The notes under the pieces are model-generated. The model was not told the origin of the DNA. It saw nothing but the letters and a program-made list of their open reading frames with translations, and made no database searches. From Telmatactis stephensoni (Eukaryota; Cnidaria; Anthozoa; Actiniaria; Isophelliidae): a stretch of DNA of 64,000 bases. Location of the stretch: the NCBI GenBank assembly GCA_029948255.1, contig JALIZF010001625.1, positions 452,832-516,831 of the forward strand, read 5' to 3'. Shown piece after piece: positions 10,785 through 23,800 of the stretch. A program made the position numbers and the translations under genes. The stretch's first letter is position 1. Each line of letters opens with the position of its first letter.

Positions 10785-13300
10785 TTAAGATAGGGTGTTG
10801 ATTGATTTAGATCAATTTTCGTCAAGCGTGGCTTACTTGCAGATGTGCCAAAAATACAACCTTTTATGCTCGATGTTGAGATTGGTTTAGACATACTGAG
10901 TGTTTATCTTGAGAATAAAATTGACTTCAAGCTATAAAATACCTTTTTGGCTATTGTTTCAAAATAGAATGGAAAAGATTGAAAATCCCTTTTACAACAA
11001 GGGATCGTGAGATGACTATGGAATTACGACATTAAATAATCAACTATTTTTATTTTTGTCGATTTAATTATATTCTTAATTCGCCTCGCTAGTTATACTG
11101 ACAGAGATAAATAGCTTATTTTCGATGTTTGGACCCCATACGGCGAAACTATCAAAACGTACCTTTCTTGTTTATGAGTCGGCAATTTTGTGATCTCATG
11201 GGAAAGAGATCATAAAAGGACTAACTTAATGCAATGTTCGGTCACCGTAGCATTGTTGATTTGAATGCGTTTCGGGTCTAGTCAGTGTTATGTGCAAATG
11301 GACTCTCAGTCGCTTTAAGATGCGCGATTGCAGAAACTTGATGCAAATGAGACGAATCGTAATTCTCTAAAGAAATATATTACTTTGCACAATTTTCCTC
11401 AATTGCGCACCTCACTCAGAGAGTGGCGAGGTTTCCTGGAATTGAAATATATCGTACACCTTCAGGGTTGAATTATATATACGAACTACGATAAAACATC
11501 GTCTAAGCTCAGCCAAGACTATGGCATCAAATCGCGTTTTGCAGACAGCCAAAAACTAATTATCTTAACAAAAAAAATCCTTCCCCTTATTTCTGAGTTA
11601 TATAACATTCGTTTCTGTGTGTTTTGACTGACTGTTATTCAAACCATCAAACTCGCTCGCACATGCGAATCAACAAATCCTAATTCAGTCCTGAACAACT
11701 CACCCGTTTTGCTCAAAGATTAATAATACTGTATAAGACACAAAGAGAGCTTTTGCCCACGTACAATCGTACTAATTGCATTTCTTGAACAAAATAGTTT
11801 TTTCTGCGGATGCAACACGCAAACGTTAAAACTGAGATTACGACAGAAGTATGTTCATGGGTGCGTTACTGTCGTTTGTTTAAACTTGTGTATCTCTAAT
11901 GTTCAGTTGAGTAGTGTTGTTTCTCTTAAAATCTTGGGTTGCGCTCGATATGAGAAGCCATGGCTCATAATTAACTTTCCTTCATGTTCTGAAATCCTTG
12001 TTCGCTAACCAGTATTATGGTGTCCGTTACTATTCATTGGAACACTGGAGATATTTTTGATGCTCACATTTGGTCAAAAACAATTTTATCGATTTTTGTT
12101 TCTATGGTTGTAAACGTTTTAGAAATTAAACGCATTTTAAAAAGTTACATTTTAAAAAAAGGTCCATAATTTTCAAATACGTCGATAAATTTTCTTGTTA
12201 CTTGGGCAAATAAGGAGCCAAGCCCTGAAGGTTCCTATCAGATATGTTTCGTTTCAAAACTGATCATACCACTCGCTGGGCAAAATGGTATTCGATTGAT
12301 CATGATTTTACGCTGCTAATGCGCTTGCCGTTAGCTATCAAACAATTACTAGAGGATTTAGCCTGGGGAATTAGCCAGATTTAATTTGCTACATTTCACA
12401 GCTGCTATCTCGAACTTGTTGGAAAGAATCAGGAAAAAAACCTGTGCTTGTTTATCTTTACCTTGTCTTGCTTATGCCTCCTTTGGTAATAGATCGGGGT
12501 GAATAGGTTAAACATTAGCTCGATCCTGACTGGATTTTAAAACCAAATGAACAACCAAATTCGCCGTGATTCTATCCAGTACTGACGAACGTCAACACGG
12601 GATTTCTTTTCTTTGAGTAAAGTAAGTAAACTTCAAATTCCTTCAAATCAAAATAAAGAAGTGGCTTACTTATATATGCTAAAATTGAAAGGAGATTCTG
12701 AAACTCTTCCAAATGACAGACATTAACGAAGAAGCTTCCGCCAAAACTTACAGTTAACAAACCTGTTTTCTATAAAATCAGTATCAGAATTCAACTGGAA
12801 TGTGCTGGCGGCTTCTAGACCAAAGGCTTCAGCGAACTGCTGCGAGCAATTTGCAACCCATTCTTGTTAATGACGCAAGAGCTGCGACCCAAAACGACCC
12901 AGTTTTGTCTTTTCAAACTAAGTTGCTCAATAATTATCAAGAGGGGGCTCAGAAACAGCTTGTGGCAGAGTGTAAATAAAGTATAATACTGTATTACACC
13001 AAGAGATCGAGGGGACATTGTCTAAATTCTTAATGGAAAGAAGTGTTCCAAATCACACCCATAGCAATTTTCTAGTAAAACGCCCGGTATTTGTATACAT
13101 AGTTTTCCAACTTTTCCAAAAACAAGAAAGCCCTGGACACTTTTTTTTGCACCAACTGCAGAAGGAGAGGTTATTTATAGAAGTCGGGTCCAGTGCTCCT
13201 CTACTTTGATGGCTGAACACGGCTATTATGAAAAACACTTTAAGGTGGCTCATCTCTCTTTTTGTTGAGCATGCCTTCAAGTTCGAGCCGTCTCATCTTT

Positions 13301-14340
13301 CATCTCCACGCCCTTCCCAAGACACAACATGTATTATGTACTTATTGACTGAGTGGGAGGGACGAACGGGAAAATAGCTGGCTCGACTGATGAGGTCGAT
13401 GCTGTACCAGCCGAGCGCACAAATGACTAAGAGCCAAATATTTTCCGTTCGGCCAGACCAAATTCAAAAGCATTTTATCGTATCAGTGTTCGGATTTCTT
13501 GCTAAAGAAAGTGTTAAAAAATGTAATGTAAATATAAATATAGCGCGCCAAACGAGTGCTGACCGGGTTTTTCCGACCCGGTTTTTCCGACCCGCTCGCG
13601 CAAGGCCGTCCGGCCCCTATCACGTGATAATAAATACAATTTATCATCCAGTTTGCCTGCGATGAGTCAAATATTCAAAATCATTATTTCTTGTGCATAT
13701 CAATCCCTCACTCGCCCCTTTTTTAATTTACATATATAATATATAGATGCATAATTATATTTTATCTTTTATATATTTACGTACCTTCAATTTAATGTTG
13801 CCTTTTTTCCGACATCGGGTTTTAGCTAGGGCTGTAGTATCGCGATGAAGTCATGATAAGAGCTGATATCACATACACGTAGTACGGCTATCTTTCTCTG
13901 TCTTTGTGGAAAGATTTCAGAAGTTGCAATTATTAACTCAACGTTAATTTTGCGTAAATATCGAATCAGACGCGTTAAGATCTAGAGCAATATACATAGT
14001 GTGATGTGTGGGGGGAGGGAAGGGGGGTATCTTGTATACTTAATATTCAAACTAGAGCAATTTTTATGATTGCAGAAACTACCCTACTGTGTTTTTTCAA
14101 CATTTTTCATCAACCAAACTTTTTGTCTCTTGCTCTTCCAATGAGCGCTACTCAGCGGACATATAATACACAGGTAAAGCTTGAACATCATACAAATTAT
14201 ACAGAAAATGATTTATGAACTCGTGCGTTTCTTGGACGTCCAGATTCCCTCGATTATATAATCTTAGATATTTCGATAGTTTTATTCTATATATTATGTA
14301 TATTTGTTTCGCAACGAAAAGACTATTAAACGCAAAACTG
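13301..14340. other. No gene recognised; short repeats only
   Basis: A 13-17 bp direct repeat (GGTTTTTCCGACCC) lies at about 13566-13596, and a palindromic TATCACGTGATA at 13618. The open frame at 13390-13665 resembles no family I know and lacks splice context. Confidence 0.4.
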
Positions 14341-14347
14341 ATGTAAA

Positions 14348-15248
14348 CTAGACGCACATAGTGCGTTTACTCGTGCCCAAGTGGAATTCAGTCTGACATG
14401 AAAATAAATATGTTTTAAAGCCAGTTTGGTCACGTTTGGATTTCGGTACTGAACGGCGGAATATTTGTCTGCTTTGCCGGCAAGCTGATTTGAACTCATG
14501 GAGGTATCGGTCTCGATCCTAAACTTCCAATTAAAAATTAAGGCATTTAGATATGAGCTGCCTTTATGTCTGATATTTATTTAATTTTATAGCTGCTAGG
14601 GTAACAGCGGCTCACATGTTGACAAATGCCTGTACGGCATGATGTTGCAGACTCATTGTAGCGTCACGAAAGCATACCGTCCTGTTTGGGTAACCTGTTT
14701 AACCTCGGTCTATTTTCTTTGATATTTTCAAGTAGCGGTTGCTTTGTAATCATTGACTTTCTAATAGTATTTATTTTAGTTTGTACGCCAAAAATTTCAG
14801 CCATACCATTTAATTACAGAGAACATTGAAATACATAATGTTTTTTATCGTCCCTTTTATCCTGAAAACGTGCACTCAATGATAAGAATTCGTGAAATTC
14901 TCAATTGAAATTTCCTGAGCCAGACAAGCTGTCGCTTGAGTATTGGAAATTAAATCAAATTAAAAAACAGCTTAAAATGCTTCAAAACCAGAAAAAAGCA
15001 TACACAAAAATGAAAAGATAATATTTACTACATAGTAAGGCAAAAAAAAAATCCTTTTTATTCCATGAGGATTCGAACCCGGACCCGTCCATTTGCTTTA
15101 TACGCACGCTGCTCTAAATGATTGCCTGGGGTGCCTGTGGCTTGCCTCGTTTTCATGGCACATTCTCGACTACGACGATAGACTGATAGACTGATAGAAA
15201 ACGTAAACCTAGACTCGTGCCGCCGTCCTACGGCCTGGGCACGAGTAA
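14348..15248 (-). mobile_element. Non-autonomous Helitron-like element with tRNA-like segment
   Basis: On the minus strand it begins ACTCGTGCCCAGGCCG, soon followed by a GGCACGAGT repeat. It ends GGGCACGAGT, then hairpin ACGCACTATGTGCGT, then CTAG followed by T, the classic Helitron 3' arrangement. Inside, 15150-15068 carries a pol III B-box-like GGTTCGAATCC. There is no Rep or helicase coding. A (TTTG)n tract lies just outside the 5' end. Confidence 0.6.
15068..15150 (-). repeat. tRNA-like (SINE head or tRNA pseudogene) sequence
   Basis: The minus strand reads TTTAGAGCAGCGTGCG and, 40 bases on, GGTCCGGGTTCGAATCC, resembling A and B boxes of a pol III promoter. The arms do not pair as a full cloverleaf, so a functional tRNA is unlikely. 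Confidence 0.4.
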
Positions 15249-15299
15249 TAATAATAGAAAAATAATCCATATCTCTGTGATTTTGTGTATATATATATA

Positions 15300-15362
15300 T
15301 TTGTTTGTTTGTTGTTTGTTTGTTTGTTTGTTGTTTGTTTGTTTGTTTGTTTGTTTGCTTGT
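15300..15362. repeat. (TTTG)n microsatellite
   Basis: About 14 units of TTTG with a few GTTG interruptions. The ORFs on both strands here are artefacts of the repeat. Confidence 0.9.
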
Positions 15363-15619
15363 TGCATGTATTTATCTTGTTTGTCGTGTTGTCCTTATTT
15401 AATCTGCACAACGATATTGTACTAATATTCTTTAAAACATGTGAAAGATGAGTTGATCTCGATCATTTCTTATCGAATTCAGTCATTACAAGATTTTAAA
15501 ACCCACTTCAGAGTATCAGACGCTATTATTTTTCCGACTATTGATTATTTTTGGTCTCCCGACAAGCCTAAAATGATGAGTGATCGACCAAAATCGCCTT
15601 ATAATTATTTACTCATGTT

Positions 15620-17370
15620 AAATTAGATTAATGGACTTCCAAAACATACTGTACTATTGACAAATGTGTTTTCCCTCATTTTTTTGTTCCAGATTTTTCT
15701 GTTGCTAAGACATTTCTGATGTAAAAATAATACCAATGCTATGACAATTGTGAATAGACAATTCGTGTTTGTGAATAAATGCTTGATATTTACCAGATTT
15801 ATGCAAACTGATTTGAGTTCCCAACAGTTCTGTGCTTTTACTGCAGTGGATCATCATTTATGTTTAACATTTTAGAGACACGTATAGTTATTACTAGTAC
15901 ACCTATACATCAGTGGGAGCATCCACTGGCAGTCTTGGAATGGACACTTGTACATTAGATGATGGTTGGGACTTGATCAAGTACTAAGACCATGCAGTTA
16001 TCCATATGTACTGAGAGTGATCATATATTAATGAAAACAAGGCAGAAAACAAACCGCCATTTAAGCTTTCGTCAACATCAAAAATGCCAGTGATATAAAA
16101 GTCATCCCTATGATAAATAAATTAAACAGTGAAAGCACACAGAAATCAGAGTCGAAAGTCAAGCTTATTCATTCATAAAAAGTCCAGAAGTCATCCACAT
16201 AAAAAAGGGATATCGAGGGGAAAAGTAATACATGCATGCTAGTTTGAATTCGGTGCTGAATAGTGTTTTCAATCTCGTCGGCATCGTCGACTTTTTCAAC
16301 AAGTGCCATCAGATTAAATTTAACGAAGTCAAGAGGCTTGGATTTTACCTTGATTGAGCCTTATATCCTTCTTTACTGGAACTTCTATCACATTACTTTA
16401 CAGTGTAGGTCATTGTTATCATTCAGCGTTCCAAGGAGAAAATCGAACAGAATAAACCTCAACATTTTAGCCGTGTTTTTCAAGATCGCGAATCATATCT
16501 TGGAATGTTTTGACCTTTCGCGCGTAGCCTCGTTTTCGTGACAGTGGTCCTTAAAGGCTTCTGTGTATTTTACCAATTTGCGACGTAGATAGATTGGTAA
16601 AGGTAAACCTTGACTCGTGCCGGTCTAAAGGCCTGGGCACGAGTAACTAGGCCATAACTCTAAAAATCTACGATAGTAGACATGGTGATGATTGTGGATG
16701 CTATATGTTTTGGCTACCAGTAACCACATGTCCTCATAGAGGGCTTTTATTTTATTTATTAACTCGTTTAGAGTAGGAATAGTGTACCATGAATAATCAA
16801 TGAGCCGTTACGTTTATAAAATTATTTGAAAGTGCGATTAAAGAAACCTATATCCCTAAAAGTATTCAACGCTATCAATTTGCAAAGTTCGATTAGATAC
16901 GACTTCAGTTCCAGTATGTCGGTTACTTCCTTCGAATTTAATCTTAAATACCCCCCCTCCCTCATCGGTTACAATATTTTTTTACAAAAAGCCACTTTGG
17001 ACATGACATTTGGAAAAAATGATCCGCATTAATGAAGACATAAGAAAATAGGAGTTCCTCATTTTGTAGAAACTTGTCTTCCCCAAGAAAAAAGAAAAGA
17101 AACAACCCCAAAAGAAATCCAACCTAAAGAAGAAAAAAGAAAAATCCAACCTAACAGGTACGCTCAGGTACAAAATAAAATAAATAGACTTTATTTAAAC
17201 AGGGTGACTAGAATTACATATTTTCATCTAGGCCCTAAACTACTATATACGAATAAACAAATGAAAGAATGTAAAAACTAATACTAGGAAAAGGACGATC
17301 GTGCAATATTTACTTAATAAAAACTATAAAGGATTTAAATATGATTCAAAAAAGTCAGTGATTAATCAAT
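15620..17370. other. Mostly unannotated, AT-rich sequence
   Basis: Apart from the Helitron-like end at 16560-16650, only short frames without splice context are seen (15441-15626, 16263-16541, 16826-17032). ACTTTATTTAAACAGG at 17190 resembles a LINE or SINE tail. I support no gene here. Confidence 0.4.
16560..16650 (-). mobile_element. Helitron-like 5' end
   Basis: The minus strand reads CTAGTTACTCGTGCCCAGG, then GGCACGAGTCAAGG and a TTTACCTTTACC run. This matches the 5' ends at 15248 and 29419. No matching 3' end was found before the next element, so it is truncated or overlapped. Confidence 0.45.
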
Positions 17371-17372
17371 GA

Positions 17373-17378
17373 TTTATT
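17373..17378 (-). promoter_or_regulatory. Polyadenylation signal AATAAA for gene B
   Basis: The minus strand reads AGCAATAAATCATTG about 130 bases after the coil stop and 5 bases after the alternative stop. The position suits a 3' end of gene B. Confidence 0.45.
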
Positions 17379-17382
17379 GCTA

Positions 17383-17532
17383 TTAATCAGAATCAGCTTT
17401 TGGTTCCAGATGAATTTCAAGAGCATCAACTGAGTTCTTTAACTCGACAGTAGAAACATGGGATGCAATTAGGTGCTTGAAAAACATCTTATACAATTTG
17501 TGTATCACTTTAACTTTTGATGGTACTTTCTA
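17383..17532 (-). CDS. Possible alternative C-terminus of gene B
   Basis: Shifted by one base from the coil frame, an open stretch reads KHLIASHVSTVELKNS... and ends EPKADSD before TAA. Its composition looks coding, and it repeats the KHL of the coil end. It could be reached by a TTTAG acceptor inside the coil exon or by a single-base frameshift. Not resolved. Confidence 0.3.
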
Positions 17533-17805
17533 AAGCTTCAACTCGTTTGCCAAGATGTTTCTGTTCCTTCTCTACTTCACTAAATCTTCTTGCAGTGTCT
17601 TCTTGCTGATCTTGCAAGGCTTTGAATATGTCGTTCTTGAATTTTTCGATAGATTTCTGAATACTGTTTAGAGCATCGTTAACTCTTTGGGCTTCATCTT
17701 CTTGACTTTTTTCAAGACGTTTTACTTCTTGCAACTGAGAAACCTCACCTTCAATGAAATTTACTAGGTCTGCATCTACATCTTTCCCAGAGCAAAGCTG
17801 TTTCC
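17510..17805 (-). CDS. Gene B exon 3: coiled coil and stop
   Basis: A run of Glu, Lys, Gln and hydrophobic residues with heptad spacing (LQEVKRLEKSQEDEAQ, FKNDIFKALQDQQED, EKHLGKRVEALE-like) ends at TAA. Acceptor GAAATAG is inferred from phase. A second frame overlaps the stop and stays open to a TAA at 17385-17383 (see separate entry), so the true C-terminus may be longer. Confidence 0.6.
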
Positions 17806-20800
17806 CTATTTCAGTGATACCAAACAAAATGAAGTTATTAAGAATATTGAAAGTTAGACACGTAATTGTACAAACGTACCTTTAGTTTCCCAGTCTCCAA
17901 GCTCATCGGTGATTGTCTTCTCATGGGAGGGGTTTAGTTTTAGAGCTCGAAGAAGATCATCCATTAATTGAAAACTGTCGTCAAACTTCTCTTCTGTCCA
18001 GGATGAAAAGTCACAATGGCCCCACTTATTCCTTACGTGTTCTCTCACATCTTCTGACTTTTTTTTAATTTCAGAAGAAAAGATACTTGCAGATGAGAGA
18101 ATCCCAAGGACAGCAGACAAATCACAAGTACCATCTAAGGCTGAAAGAAAGTGAAAATAATAATCATCATCAATAAATATTAAAGAGTAATATGGTGTGA
18201 ACCATGATACTTGTACCCCCCCCCCCCCCACACACACACACACACACACACTATAAATGTGTTTCATATATAGTCTGCAATTTCCGCATCTTGCATGTTT
18301 TGAGTCAATTCCTGTGCCATCCAAAATGTCTGACAGTAGCACAACAACGAACACTATGCTTCATTTAGAAATGGATTGTAAAACTAGTGCAAAACTAGTG
18401 CAATGGATACAATAATTATCAATACAGTTATATACCAATCCTTGACTAATGTTCAATGTTTTTGAAAAGAGGGATCTGCAATGTTATCTTTGTTTTAGGG
18501 TTACTGGTTTCAACTGAGCGAGATACATTTCGCAAAGCAGATATAACTTTTATCTTAATTTAATAAAGGTCTGTTTGAAAGACGAAACTACAGTGCAATC
18601 CCTATTGTGCGGCCACCCCCTTTTTAGTGGCCAGTTATCAAAGTCCTGAATCAGTGTTATACTGTGCATAAAACCCCTATTAAGTGGGCAACCTCTATTA
18701 AGCAGCAACTTGCCTGTCCCCCAAGGATGGCAGCTTGTTGCACTGTAGTTCCCTAACACAAACTTGACAAAGCAGTGCACATAAAAGAAAATTAAAAGGT
18801 ATAGAACAGATTTTACTCGATTTCTAATATCGTACGATGGAAATGTATTCTTTTTTGTCATTTTGGTGATACTTCTTCCCCTTCCGAAGTCTGTTTGGTT
18901 ACAGCTTGAAATTTGGTTGATTCAAATGAAGCAAAATGTAACATTACGTCAACAAAGATCCGCCTATTATATTTATAGCTTATCATTCAAATCCCAAACA
19001 CCTTTCTGAAGGCCAACACCTCACTGTAAAAACAAAAGAGGTAGTTTTGACCCCATAAAAAGGGTCATCCCCAGACAACACCTCAAAAAGAGTGGTTTTC
19101 ACCCTTTTCTCATTGCTCCTTAAAGGAGTAACAGCTACTCTTGGTAGAGTTTCTCTGTATTTGAAAGAGTAATAGTTTATACCTTCTCCTCGTAGAGTCA
19201 TTTTGACTGTTGCGAGTCGTATATATTTCGTAGGAAGTGCCATTTCTACAATTTGAAAGAGTTGCTCAACTCTATCTAAGAGTACTTTTACCTACAAAGA
19301 GTAATTATTCTTGTAATATGGTATTGTGAGTCATTTTGACCCTTATTGGGGTTAAACAACTCTAAGAATCAAAACTCCATTATGGGGTCAAATCAACTTT
19401 CACAAAACAGTCAAATGACTTTTTGGGGTCAAAACGACTCCTTTGTTCTTACAGTGCTCCCTTACCCTAGTGCTATAAAGTCGTACGTTAGTTTGTACAG
19501 GCATCTAAAATCCATCGAAAATTATCAGCATTTCTGAATCCCATTAAAATTTCATTTATATCTAAAAAGCAGTACCTCAAAACTGTTCAGCAACCTCAAA
19601 AAGGGAGATCCCAAAATGTTAACAAAAATACGCAGTCAAGGACTCCATGTGACTCAGGCAAAAAGGATTTTCAACGATACATTTTAGTAGCAAAAGTTTT
19701 TGAAGAGAACATGTGATCTGTCCTGGGAAAAGGCTATCAGTTAATGGGATAGCATAGCTAGAAATAAACAGTTTACAGTGGTTTTCATAAACCAGGGAAA
19801 TAATTACTAAATTGTAAAATAGTAGTATGTGTAATCCCATGGTTTCCTTTTGTACTCAGTGAGTAACTAAACGCACTGAGTGCGTTTCCTCGGGCTACAC
19901 AAATGTGTGTGTATATAGGTGTAGTAGATGTACAAGGTGACAGGAAAAAATATGGTTTTTCACATTGGGAAAATGTTGGAAAAATTCACAATCTTGGAGA
20001 AAAAATGGGAAATCATGAACCCATTATTGGGAACCGAAGGGGAATTTTTTGAAACTTTTAACATCCTTCTGAAACAAACCCAATAAAATCTCAATCTTGG
20101 AAAGTGACTGAGAGCGTTTTTTTTAATCGATTCCCTTTTTTGTGCAATTAATGGGAATATTTATCCAGCTGAATCCCAGAGCTGGGAAAAGAATGGAAAA
20201 CTGTTCATAACATAATCCCAAACAAGGGAAATAAATGGGAATGTGTTCCCAATTGAATCCTTAACTTGGGAAATGAAAGGGAATGTGTTCCCAATTGAAT
20301 TCTTAACTTGGGAAATGAATGGGAACATTTTCCCAATTGATTCCTACCCAATGGAAAAGAATGGGAAACTGCTCATAACATAATCCCAAACAAGGGAAAT
20401 AAATGGGAATGCGTTCCCAATTGAATCCTTAACTTGGGAAATGGATGGGGAACATTTTCCCAATTGATTCCTATCCAGTGGAAAAGAATGGGAAACTGTT
20501 CACAACATACTCCCAAACAAGGGAAATAAATGGGAATGTGTTCCCAATTGAATCCTTAACTTGGGAAATGGATGGGAACATTTTCCCAATTGATTCCTAC
20601 GCAATGGAAAAGAATGGGAAACTGTTCACAACATACTCCCAAACAAGGGAAATAAATGGGAATGTGTTCCCAATTGAATCCTTAACTTGAGAAATGGATG
20701 GGAACATTTTCCCAATTGACTCCTACCCAATGGAATAGAATGGGAAACTGTTCACAACATACTCCCAAACAAGGGAAATAAATGGGAATGTATTCCCAAT

Positions 20801-23800
20801 TGAATCCTTAACTTGGGAAATGGATGGGAACATTTTCCCAATTGACTCCTACACAATGGAAAAGAATGGGAAACTGTTCACAACATACTCCCAAACAAGG
20901 GAAATAAATGGGAATGTGTTCCCAATTGAATCCTTAACTTGAGAAATGGATGGGAACATTTTCCCAATTGACTCCTACCTAATGGAATAGAATGGGAAAC
21001 TGTTCACAACATAATCCCAAACAAGGGAAATAAATGGGAATGTGTTCCCAATTGAATCCCTAACTTGGGAAATGAAAAGGCTGCCAGAAATCTTGACAGT
21101 TGAAATTAGTTGTTGTTTGATTGACACACATAAAAAATACTTTCACCCAACCTGCTTTTTCTCATAAACCATTTTTGTGACAAAACCTGTTGATCTTTGC
21201 TGACTGTATATAATATAGATCTAGAATGGTCCTATTGGTCTTGTGGGCTTCCTGTGGGTGTGCCCTGTTCATTTTGGTCAGCAGTCTTGCATTTTACTAG
21301 GTTTTGGCAGGAAAAGTTGAGTTTGGCGAGTTTGCACACAGTTCACTTGCAGAGCAAACAAAGGCTGCTAAATCAACACTTCTTTCTTCACTTTATGAGA
21401 GAAATGTTTGAAAATCACTTGAAAATGAAGGTAAGCTAGGATTTTTAAAAGGATTTTTAAATTATACAAGTGATATTGCCAATTCTATCTGAGTTTCATT
21501 TTGTTTCTGGTCTTTCTGCTGTTTGTGAGCGCTATATCACTTGACTGTTTGGGCATTTTAAGACTAATGTTCAAGCTAAGTTAAGCTTATATCTTGTTTT
21601 AATTAGTACTTGATTATTGGAATTATGAGTTATGGTTTCCTCTTTAAATTTTTCTTTCAGAAAAAATGTAAATATTTAAGAAAATCTTCACTTGAACAAA
21701 ATATGAAATCACTTTTCTCAGTGAAGCACAATATGGCTTGACAGTGAGACATACAGTTGGGTGTGATTATTAAAGGTAATTAAGCTGTCCAAACTTATCT
21801 TATTATTCCATTTTATTGTAGCTTCAAACCTCATCAAACCAAATTTCATATTCAATTCAGGTCAGTTATATTGTCAATATAAGTTATATTGTTTCTTTCA
21901 GATCAGAAGCTGCCCTGAAAAGACCACAAGCTGCCCCAGAAGTCATTTTTGCTTAGCACAAGATATATGGGCTCAAAGAATGCAATATTAGCTGTAAAAG
22001 GCTAAAGAAGGAAAATGCCAGAGATCACTTCATTACAGATAAGAACTTACTCAGAGATTTTTTTCAGTAAGCTTATATTTGTCATTTTTTGGAGGGTTTG
22101 CAAGCAATTGTGGTTTAGGCCATTGTCCTCCCCTCTGTCACATGCAATTAGCTTCACAGAGTAATAAATCAGAATCAGGATCAGGACTTGCAGCTTAATA
22201 ATTCAAATTATTTAAAAGTTATATAATTATTACTATTATTGATAAAATCCTGCCAATTTTCTATATATACCCAATAAAATTATTGCATACAGAACTGAGT
22301 TGCAGTTTGGGCAAGAAAACTTAAACAATTTAAAAACAGTAGTTGAAATATATAGTTGACAAGTTGTTAATTGTTTGTAAAAATTATTCTAAATAAAGCT
22401 ATGGATCTCAATGAAATCCTATCAAAATGTTTCAACTTGGGGTTAAATAAATATAGGATAAAAATATCCCTACATTGGGGTTAAGTATGGGATCATAATA
22501 TCCCCATATTGGGAGTAAAATGGGAACAAAATCCCAAGTTTGGGGTAGGTGTGGAATCATAATATCCCCATATTGGGAGTAAAATGGGAACAAAAATCCC
22601 AAGTTTGGGTTAGGTGTGGGATCATAATATCCCCATATTGGGAGTAAAATGGGAACAAAAATCCCAAGTTTGGGTTAGGTGTGGGATCATAATATCCCCA
22701 TATTGGGGGTAAAATGGGAACAAAAATCCCAAGTTTGGGTTAGGTGTGGGATCATAATATCCCCATATTGGGGGTAAAATGGGAACAAAAATCCCAAGTC
22801 TGGGTTAGGTGTGGGATCATAATATCCCCATATTGGGGGTAAAGTGGGAACAAAAATCCCAATTTTGTGTTAAATATGGGATCAAAATATCCCTCCACTG
22901 GGAATAACATTGCCCAAAATGTTCAAACTTCTGGGAAAATATTGGGATCAAAATATCCCCATATTGGGGATAAAAGAACAAAAAATTCCCATTTTGGGAG
23001 TAGATTGGGACCAAAATTTCCCAACATTGGAGATTGTATGGGATCAATAAATCCCAAACTTGGTTTTGGTAACACTTTCCCAATATTGTGTTTTTCACAA
23101 TGATTACCCAAGGAAAACACAATATTTTACCAATTTAATCCCATATTGGGAATGTTAAAAAATTTCCTGTGTGAGAAGGAGCTAGAGACGAAATAGAGCA
23201 CACAGACCCCAAGGCGACAATGTTTGTCACCGAGTTAACCCAAAAATGTGAAAGTATGCCTTGCTGAAGCAAAAGCAATGCGCAGCCACACGCGTAACTA
23301 GAACATTGCGGAACCCAAGTTTCTCTCTACATCATCTCACACCTCTTTTGCTACGACTCCACAAAACTAAAAACTGACGGCGTTTGGATTGTGTGCGAGA
23401 CGACCGATCCGCTACTCCGATCGCAGAGTCTGTTCCGATCGTATACATTGATCGAGGAGTCCGAGGTACATTTTCTTGATCAAAAAGTAACAATATTCTT
23501 TAAAATTCATATCAGTTGTCACTTAGTGTCTCTTTTATCTTATACGTGATGCCGAGAAACCAGCAACTGGTGGTGTAAGCAATTAAACTCGGCCGATATT
23601 CATGTTTTTAAATCTGCCACTCGCCGCCGCTCGTCTACAGCTTTTCCGCATCATTATTCAATCCCCACGAATCCCTTTAAGATTTCTTACAGCTGTTGTT
23701 AATAAAATGTAGTCCTTATCTAAGGCTGATGAGAGGCAAATTACCAAATAAATAAACATTATTTTGTTTTTATCAACAGTTTTTCTCGGTAATCCACGAA

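Larger units (their letters stand above)
3620..13300. repeat. Array of diverged non-coding segmental duplications
   Basis: At least four segment types recur. One is at 3960-4320, 7905-8190 and 13030-13150. A second is at 4380-6720 and 10970-12790, with part of it at 9545-9760. A third is at 6300-6990, 8195-8960 and 12295-13015. A fourth is at 7017-7735 and 9755-10885. Copies differ by substitutions, small indels and discrete insertions, so they are old enough to have diverged but still align by eye. Short ORFs here (for example 6307-6699 and 12572-12760) recur with the repeat, shift frame between copies and are not genes. Confidence 0.75.
19935..23175. mobile_element. 3.2 kb non-autonomous element with two subterminal minisatellites
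   Basis: The left boundary ACAGGAAAAAATATGG and right boundary ATTTCCTGT are short inverted ends. Just inside both ends, sequence is built of GGGAA/TTCCC words. The left array (about 20150-21080) has a 126 bp unit and the right array (about 22430-22880) a 65 bp unit; a unique core (21090-22430) lies between. No transposase is seen; the 21197-21439 frame has no recognisable domain. The boundaries are inferred. Confidence 0.5.

Noticed and set aside
13390..13665. 91-codon plus-strand frame
   Set aside because: It spans a short direct repeat, shows no known domain, and has no splice or promoter context.
20445..20690. Open frame with internally repeated peptide
   Set aside because: It follows the 126 bp minisatellite, whose period of 126 keeps the frame open; no start context or domain.
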